A stretch of 41,806 nucleotides of DNA from Geobacteraceae bacterium (lineage in GTDB: Bacteria; Desulfobacterota; Desulfuromonadia; Desulfuromonadales; Geopsychrobacteraceae). A program made the translations under genes and the position numbers. The stretch covers positions 1 to 41,806 of the forward strand of contig SLDV01000058.1 of the NCBI GenBank assembly GCA_007125165.1, read 5' to 3'. Positions 36,567-41,806 of this stretch are shown piece after piece; the stretch's first letter is position 1, and every line of letters starts with the position of its first letter. The notes beneath the pieces are model-generated. The model saw nothing but the letters and a program-made list of their open reading frames with translations. It did not search any database and was not told the origin of the DNA.

Positions 36567-37649
36567 ATGATCGACCTGTCTACCAACTATATGGGCCTGC
36601 CATTAATAAATCCACTGATTGTCGCCAGTTGCAGCCTGACCGGGAGCGTCGATGGGGTTAAACAATGTGCAGATGCCGGCGCCGGTGCGGTGGTTTTGCG
36701 CTCCCTGTTCGAAGAGCAGATCAAGGGAGAAATATCATCAATGAGTCGCCATGCCCACGATTATCCAGGCTATGGTGAAGCTTTTCAGTACCTGCACAGC
36801 TATGCAACAGCGTTCGGCCCACGCCAGTACCTGCAACTGGTCAGGGAAGTCAAGGAAGCCGTCTCGATACCTGTTATTGCCAGTCTGAATTGTGTTTCCA
36901 GTAACTCATGGGCCCCTTACGCCCAGCAACTCCAGGAAGCCGGGGCTGATGCTATCGAACTTAATGTCAGTATCATGCCCACTGACTCATCCCGATCATG
37001 TGACCATATTATCAGCGACTACCTGAATATTCTGCGTCAGGTGAAGGGGCAGGTCAGCCTCCCGGTCGCTCTGAAAATCGGCCCGTACTTTACCTCCTTT
37101 GCCAACGTTGTTGAACGCTTTACCCACGACCGGGCCAAAGCGCCGGCCTACAGTGTCGGCTGGATGGGGAAAAACCGGCAAGCGGGAGAAACCACTTGGC
37201 GGGGGGCAGATGCACTGGTACTGTTCAACCGCTTTTACCAGTTTGATATTGATATCGACAGCCAGCAGATCCATCCCGAGTCAAACTACAGCACCCCGGC
37301 GGAAATGTCGGACATGCTGCGCTGGCTCTCCCTTCTTTTTGGTAAAGCAGACTGTGATCTGGCCGCGTCGACAGGAATTCACGACGGCAGCCATGTCATC
37401 AAGGCCCTGCTCGCCGGAGCCACCGTGACCCAGCTCTGCTCAACCCTGTATCTGCATGGACTGGGACGGATCAGTCTCATCGAACAACAGCTCCGTCAGT
37501 GGATGGAGCACAACAACTACAGCCGTCTCGATGATTTTAGAGGACGGCTCAGTCAAAAATCCAGCTCAACACCGAAAGCTCACGAGCGCGTACAGTACAT
37601 GAAGCTGTTCATGGAACAGAACAACCAGAACCCTGAAAAATCAAACTGA
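36567..37649 (+). CDS. dihydroorotate dehydrogenase-like flavoprotein
   Basis: 360 residues from MIDLSTNYMG, chosen because GGAGGG (36557-36562) stands before it; an earlier in-frame ATG at 36519 lacks one. TIM-barrel fold of the PyrD/FMN type: NPLIVASCSLTGSVDGVKQCADAGAGAVV, ASLNCVSSNSW, AIELNVS and LALKIGPYF-like segments. The NxSCPN motif of true dihydroorotate dehydrogenases is replaced by NVSIMPTD, so a different substrate is likely. It stands 29 bases ahead of ilvA, not among pyrimidine genes. The product name used for this family in databases is the same cautious one. Confidence 0.88.
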   Translation: MIDLSTNYMGLPLINPLIVASCSLTGSVDGVKQCADAGAGAVVLRSLFEEQIKGEISSMSRHAHDYPGYGEAFQYLHSYATAFGPRQYLQLVREVKEAVSIPVIASLNCVSSNSWAPYAQQLQEAGADAIELNVSIMPTDSSRSCDHIISDYLNILRQVKGQVSLPVALKIGPYFTSFANVVERFTHDRAKAPAYSVGWMGKNRQAGETTWRGADALVLFNRFYQFDIDIDSQQIHPESNYSTPAEMSDMLRWLSLLFGKADCDLAASTGIHDGSHVIKALLAGATVTQLCSTLYLHGLGRISLIEQQLRQWMEHNNYSRLDDFRGRLSQKSSSTPKAHERVQYMKLFMEQNNQNPEKSN

Positions 37650-37678
37650 AAGAAACAGGCTACGAGGTAATACTTATC

Positions 37679-39187
37679 ATGCAGGAAATGATCCGCAAAA
37701 TTCTCACCTCCAGGGTTTACGAGGCAGCCATCGAAACTCCTCTGGAAGAAGCAACGGACCTGTCACTGAAACTGAAGAATCGCATCCTGCTCAAACGGGA
37801 AGATCTGCAACCGGTTTTTTCGTTCAAAATTCGCGGCGCCTACAACAAAATTGCTCACCTTTGCGAAACCGAACCAGTCAGCGGGGTCATCTGCGCCTCT
37901 GCCGGCAACCACGCTCAAGGGGTTGCTTTTTCAGCAAAAAAACTGGGCATCAAGGCCCTGATCGTCATGCCGGCAACGACGCCGCAGATCAAGGTGGAGG
38001 CAGTCAAGTCCCTTGGCGCCGAAGTCGTTCTTTATGGTGACAACTATTCTGAAGCGGCCGACCACTGTGCCCTGCTGCAACAACAAAGAGCCCTGACTTT
38101 TATCCATCCTTTCGACGATGAACTCATTATCGCCGGACAGGGAACCGTGGCTGATGAAATATTGCGCCAGAGCGCCGGCAAGATCGACGCTATTTTTGTC
38201 CCTGTCGGCGGCGGCGGCCTGATTGCCGGCATTGCTACCTACTTTAAGGCCCTGGCACCACAAATCCGCATCATTGGTGTCGAACCCCTCGACAGTGACG
38301 CCATGTACCAGTCCCTGGAGGCGGATAAGCGCATCAATCTCGAAACAGTTGGTATCTTTGCCGATGGTGTGGCGGTACGGCAGGTCGGTAAAAAAACCTT
38401 TGACCTGTGCCGCAAACATGTTGATGAGATTGTCCGCGTTTCAACTGATGAAATCTGCAGTGCCATCAAAAGTGTCTATCAGGCAACCCGCTCTATCGTT
38501 GAGCCCGCTGGTGCCCTGTCAATGGCGGGCCTGAAGCAATATGTAAAAGAACGAAAAATCAGCGGACAAACACTGGTCACCATCAACTCCGGTGCCAATA
38601 TGAATTTTGAACGTCTGCGTTATGTTTCGGAGCGCACTCAGGTTGGAGAAGGGCTGGAATCATTGTTTGCCGTCACGATACCGGAAAAACCGGGGGCCTT
38701 GCGTCATTTCTGCAGCAGTCTGCTCAACGGCACCAGCATCACTGAATTCAGCTATCGGCTGGCCGACCGTGAAAAAGCGCATCTGTTTCTTGGTATTTCC
38801 ATCGGTGGCGAAGAAGCCCGCCGGGAATTTGCTGCCCGCCTCAACAACGAGGGCTATGCCACCATTGACATGACCACGAACGAACTGGCGAAAACCCATC
38901 TGCGCTACATGGTTGGCGGGCGCTCGTCAACCGCCACCAGAGAGCGCCTGTTCCGCTTCTGGTTTCCTGAGCGCGCCGGCGCCCTGACCCGCTTTCTTGC
39001 CGACATGGGAACCAACTGGAATATCTCCCTGTTTCACTACCGCAACCAGGGAGGGGAATTCGGCCGCGTGCTGATTGGGCTGGAGTTGCCACAAGGTGAC
39101 GAAGACGAATTGTTGCAATTTCTTGACCGTACCGGCTATCGCTATCTGGAGCAGACGGACGACCCGGCCTATCAGCTGTTTCTTTGA
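37679..39187 (+). CDS. ilvA: threonine ammonia-lyase, biosynthetic (IlvA)
   Basis: 502 residues. The PLP domain covers ~1-320, with the PLP lysine K50 in SFKIRGAYNK, the CASAGNHAQGVAFSA segment, and the glycine-rich phosphate loop VPVGGGGLIAGI. Two ACT-like regulatory domains follow (~325-410 and ~415-500), the arrangement of the isoleucine-feedback enzyme rather than the short catabolic one. It makes 2-oxobutanoate from threonine, the first step to isoleucine. It follows the DHOD-like gene closely on the same strand. Confidence 0.95.
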   Translation: MQEMIRKILTSRVYEAAIETPLEEATDLSLKLKNRILLKREDLQPVFSFKIRGAYNKIAHLCETEPVSGVICASAGNHAQGVAFSAKKLGIKALIVMPATTPQIKVEAVKSLGAEVVLYGDNYSEAADHCALLQQQRALTFIHPFDDELIIAGQGTVADEILRQSAGKIDAIFVPVGGGGLIAGIATYFKALAPQIRIIGVEPLDSDAMYQSLEADKRINLETVGIFADGVAVRQVGKKTFDLCRKHVDEIVRVSTDEICSAIKSVYQATRSIVEPAGALSMAGLKQYVKERKISGQTLVTINSGANMNFERLRYVSERTQVGEGLESLFAVTIPEKPGALRHFCSSLLNGTSITEFSYRLADREKAHLFLGISIGGEEARREFAARLNNEGYATIDMTTNELAKTHLRYMVGGRSSTATRERLFRFWFPERAGALTRFLADMGTNWNISLFHYRNQGGEFGRVLIGLELPQGDEDELLQFLDRTGYRYLEQTDDPAYQLFL

Positions 39188-39222
39188 TGAGAGGGGTTCA
39201 GGGTTGCAGTAAAATGCAGCAA

Positions 39223-39825
39223 TCAGTTATCCATTTGACTGACAATATCCTCAAGGGTTGTGCCGCGAGTCAGGCGAATCTGACGGATACTTGTTGCGAT
39301 TTGGGTCTTCTGCCCTGTTGCCTGAAAGAGTTGTTTCAGTTGCTCCTCGATTCGCCCTACCACGGCTTCCGGTTCCAGAGGCTCTTCACCACTGTCGATC
39401 AACAGCAGAGCAAAGGTCTGATCATCGAAGCTGGTAATGAAGTCTTCATGACGCACCAGAGCGACAAGCTTCTGGGCGACAGCTTGCTGTAGCTGTTCTC
39501 CATTTTGAGCATCCTCTGATACTGCTTCTTTGTTCACCCTAACAGTCAGCATCAGGCTGTCGCTTTTTTCATCACGATGTTCACTCAACACCTGCTGCAG
39601 AACCTCGACAAAACAGCTTTTGTCCACCACGCCGGGGTAAAATCCCTTGAGGGAACGATCCATGTGACAGTAGCGTGAATCTTTGCGACGCGCGCGCGTT
39701 CGCTCGATAATTTTAAGCTGCTTGTCAGCGACTCTCATTTTTTCCGAACATTCCGGACAGGCAACCAGCCAGCCGCACTGTTCACAACTACCTTTACTGA
39801 AGAGGTTTTTAAAAAACTGTATCAT
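39223..39825 (-). CDS. degenerate GGDEF protein with N-terminal Cys4 motif; possible c-di-GMP receptor
   Basis: 200 residues from MIQFFKN, supported by AAAGGA eight bases upstream (the frame itself is open to 39915). The N-terminus has four cysteines (C14, C17, C23, C26) in a CxxC-x5-CxxC zinc-ribbon-like pattern, then a basic stretch. Residues ~75-200 look like a GGDEF domain, but the signature reads DDQTF (134-138), so cyclase activity is not expected. An RxxD (RHED, 125-128) stands exactly five residues before it, the place of the c-di-GMP inhibitory site. It lies 111 bases after a full diguanylate cyclase on the same strand. The GGDEF reading is inference from pattern and needs structural support. 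Confidence 0.75.
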   Translation of the reverse strand: MIQFFKNLFSKGSCEQCGWLVACPECSEKMRVADKQLKIIERTRARRKDSRYCHMDRSLKGFYPGVVDKSCFVEVLQQVLSEHRDEKSDSLMLTVRVNKEAVSEDAQNGEQLQQAVAQKLVALVRHEDFITSFDDQTFALLLIDSGEEPLEPEAVVGRIEEQLKQLFQATGQKTQIATSIRQIRLTRGTTLEDIVSQMDN

Positions 39826-39936
39826 CTTTTTGTCCTTTTGTTGCTTGATGACTTCGCCAGGGCTTTGGAGGATAAACATTGATGCCTGACAGTGCAGAAG
39901 GCATGATCCAAACATCCTGATAATGCCACGATAATC

Positions 39937-41640
39937 CTAATCGCCATCCTGAGCAGTACCACGACGTTCATTTTTGGCCCGATACATGTTCTGATCAGCC
40001 CGGTTGAGAACCTCCTCGGGGTCATCCCCGGGAGAGAGGCTGACCACACCAACACTGCATCCGACCGACACGACCTGATTTTTAACCGTCATCGGCATGC
40101 TCAATTGCTCTTCAACCCGACGGGCAACCATGTCCGGATCAAGGTGATGACTGCCATCTTTCATCAATAATAGAGCAAACTCATCACCACCCAGACGTGC
40201 AGCTGTATCTCCTTCACGCAGCAGATGGCGGATACGACCCGCAACGACCTGCAGTACCAGGTCACCCGCTTCGTGTCCCATTCTGTCGTTGATCGGTTTG
40301 AAATCGTCGAGATCCAGATATAAAAGAGCCGCCGGTTGTCGCTCTCTGCCCGGCGAACTGAGTACTTCTCGCAATCTCTCCATGAAGAAACGACGATTGA
40401 TCAGTCCCGTCAGGGTATCGGTATTAGCCAGATCAACCAGCTTCTGCTGCGATCGCCGTCGAGCTTCGATCTCTTGATGGAGTTCGCCGGTACGTTTTGA
40501 CAATATGCGCATGGCACGATTGAACGATCGGGCCAAGTCGGTAAACTCTCCCCAGAACCGTTCCCTGATGCGGACGTCGCTCGCACCGTCCTGCAAACCC
40601 GATGTCACCTCGGTGAGCCGTCGTAATGGCTGAGCAATCAGCCGCGAGAACCACAACACCATGAGCAAAACGAGTATCGCCGCCAGCAACAGCAACAGCA
40701 GTAATAAGCGCATCTGATACCAGAATGCTTCGGTGAGGCAATCGGTAGACAAGTGAACAACAACACGTCCAAAGTGATGATCAAGCGGCCGCATCATCAC
40801 AATCTGGTCCTCAACATACAGGGGTCGATCGTAAACAATAATAGCGCCAGTCTCCTCAAGCAACTCGGAGGACTCCAGTAAAAGTAGAAAGCTTTGAGAT
40901 TTCGCCTCACAGAATTGTCCGAAAGCCTGTATTCGATTATCGAAATCGCGCAACAGCAATACGGTTTCACCACCGACCCTTTCGCAAGGAAAATCATCCA
41001 GCACGGCATACAGATTTTTCATGGTGACGAGAACATGAATACTGCCTATTGTCTTTTCCCCGAGAAAAAGCGGCCCGCTCACCCAGATACGGGGACAAGT
41101 GTCCTTTCTCCATTCCAGTTCAAGCTCTTTTTCGTCTGTGCCCAACACCGGTGGTACCAGCGCCGGAGCTATCTCGCCATCCTCACTGTGAATGCCTGTC
41201 ACCAGCTGATCTTCCGAGTTGCGTATCCAGATGCCGGCAAAGTTATCCATCGGCAACAGGGCGTCGCTGAGAATCCGTGTCAACAGATCAAGATGTTCTT
41301 CCTCGCGTGTCTGGTTATAGGCCTCCAGACTGATGCGCATCTGGGTGCGGCTGGTCAACAGTTCCAGTTGTTGTGACAATCGTTGCAATTCAAGGTTGAG
41401 TCGGCGCTGCTGAACATCAGCCACCTGAACAAGGCTTGCCTCAATAATATTGACGGTGCTGCGTTTGGTGATCTGGTACTGCGCACAAAAGAGCAGGATC
41501 AAAGGAACCATCGAGACGAGAAAAAATGCGGACAAAAGACGGGGTCGCAGACCAATCGCGGCGATGAACCTGTGAATGCGCGATCGCTTCTTCCGCAGCC
41601 CTTGGCGGTGCCGGTAGCTGTCTTCACGCGGTGCATTCAT
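39937..41640 (-). CDS. membrane diguanylate cyclase (sensor-HAMP-GGDEF)
   Basis: 567 residues from MNAPRED, with GGAGG nine bases before; the frame is open to 41691. A membrane span stands at ~32-55 and a second at ~310-335 (Leu-rich), enclosing an extracytoplasmic sensor of ~250 residues that is probably dCache-like (pattern only). HAMP follows (~336-390), then a coiled linker and GGDEF (~405-560). The motif GGDEF (484-488) and inhibitory-site REGD (475-478) are intact, so it should make c-di-GMP with product feedback. The signal sensed is unknown. It stands upstream of the degenerate GGDEF gene, possibly in one transcript. Confidence 0.94.
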   Translation of the reverse strand: MNAPREDSYRHRQGLRKKRSRIHRFIAAIGLRPRLLSAFFLVSMVPLILLFCAQYQITKRSTVNIIEASLVQVADVQQRRLNLELQRLSQQLELLTSRTQMRISLEAYNQTREEEHLDLLTRILSDALLPMDNFAGIWIRNSEDQLVTGIHSEDGEIAPALVPPVLGTDEKELELEWRKDTCPRIWVSGPLFLGEKTIGSIHVLVTMKNLYAVLDDFPCERVGGETVLLLRDFDNRIQAFGQFCEAKSQSFLLLLESSELLEETGAIIVYDRPLYVEDQIVMMRPLDHHFGRVVVHLSTDCLTEAFWYQMRLLLLLLLLAAILVLLMVLWFSRLIAQPLRRLTEVTSGLQDGASDVRIRERFWGEFTDLARSFNRAMRILSKRTGELHQEIEARRRSQQKLVDLANTDTLTGLINRRFFMERLREVLSSPGRERQPAALLYLDLDDFKPINDRMGHEAGDLVLQVVAGRIRHLLREGDTAARLGGDEFALLLMKDGSHHLDPDMVARRVEEQLSMPMTVKNQVVSVGCSVGVVSLSPGDDPEEVLNRADQNMYRAKNERRGTAQDGD

Positions 41641-41806
41641 CAAAACCGGCCTCCAGGGTTGCAGTCCCTCAGCTCCAATAAAAAACGACAAACGCTGCTT
41701 GCGCAGATACTTTGCGTTTACATTTTTATCATCAGGTCACATATGGACACTGGATATTGTCGTCATCGAAGCTGATTTTCTTGGCAACCACAGCCGGTAA
41801 TAGAAA

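Noticed and set aside
41692-41806. GEMM-like c-di-GMP riboswitch upstream of the membrane cyclase (aaacgcaaag and ggttgcc pieces on the minus strand)
   Set aside because: Only short fragments resemble the consensus; the conserved core and the pairing stems could not be found.

Overview
The window looks like chromosome of an anaerobic, respiring bacterium of the Desulfuromonadales/Geobacterales type (former Deltaproteobacteria). This is inferred from gene content: a monomeric NADP-isocitrate dehydrogenase, malate dehydrogenase and ferredoxin-dependent 2-oxoglutarate oxidoreductase (korDABC) side by side, a nearby aconitase B, many two-component and c-di-GMP proteins, and an HDOD response regulator. 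No rRNA, tRNA, prophage, insertion sequence or CRISPR array was seen. Base composition is even across the window and gives no clear sign of recent transfer.

Layout. 1-266: 3' end of an SH3/coiled-coil membrane protein. 434-3291: a HipA/YjjJ-family protein and a REC-HDOD protein, both of which have lost key catalytic or phosphoacceptor aspartates. 3451-6116: a compact three-gene unit (MoxR-type AAA ATPase, DUF2201/VWA protein, small unknown protein). 6256-9082: a REC-PAS-GGDEF-EAL protein and a cyclophilin. 9140-12183: a histidine kinase on the minus strand, then ferredoxin, HD-domain and DedA genes on the plus strand. 12258-22409, all minus strand: acnB, an FKBP isomerase, korDABC, mdh and icd. 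22633-26529: hisS, aspS and a LysM lipoprotein. 26876-36475: DUF2007 zinc-ribbon protein, dcd, pepN, an SDR protein, fbp, comEC and a REC-GGDEF protein. 36567-39187: a dihydroorotate-dehydrogenase-like protein and ilvA. 39223-41640: a membrane diguanylate cyclase followed by a degenerate GGDEF protein.

How the genes work together. acnB, icd, mdh and korDABC cover citrate to succinyl-CoA plus malate/oxaloacetate. A 17-bp palindrome (TTGTATAC-A-GTATACAA) sits over the likely -10 of icd. A 14/17 match lies in the same position upstream of acnB, and a weaker match lies upstream of korD, so one repressor may control this branch of central metabolism. The regulator is not in the window.

The most unusual material is a set of signalling proteins that keep a fold but have lost the usual active residues: a HipA-like pseudokinase, a receiver without its phosphoacceptor, and a GGDEF domain reading DDQTF that still has the RxxD c-di-GMP inhibitory-site motif and carries an N-terminal four-cysteine cluster. 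The MoxR/VWA unit with its unrecognised third gene is the best candidate for an undescribed system.
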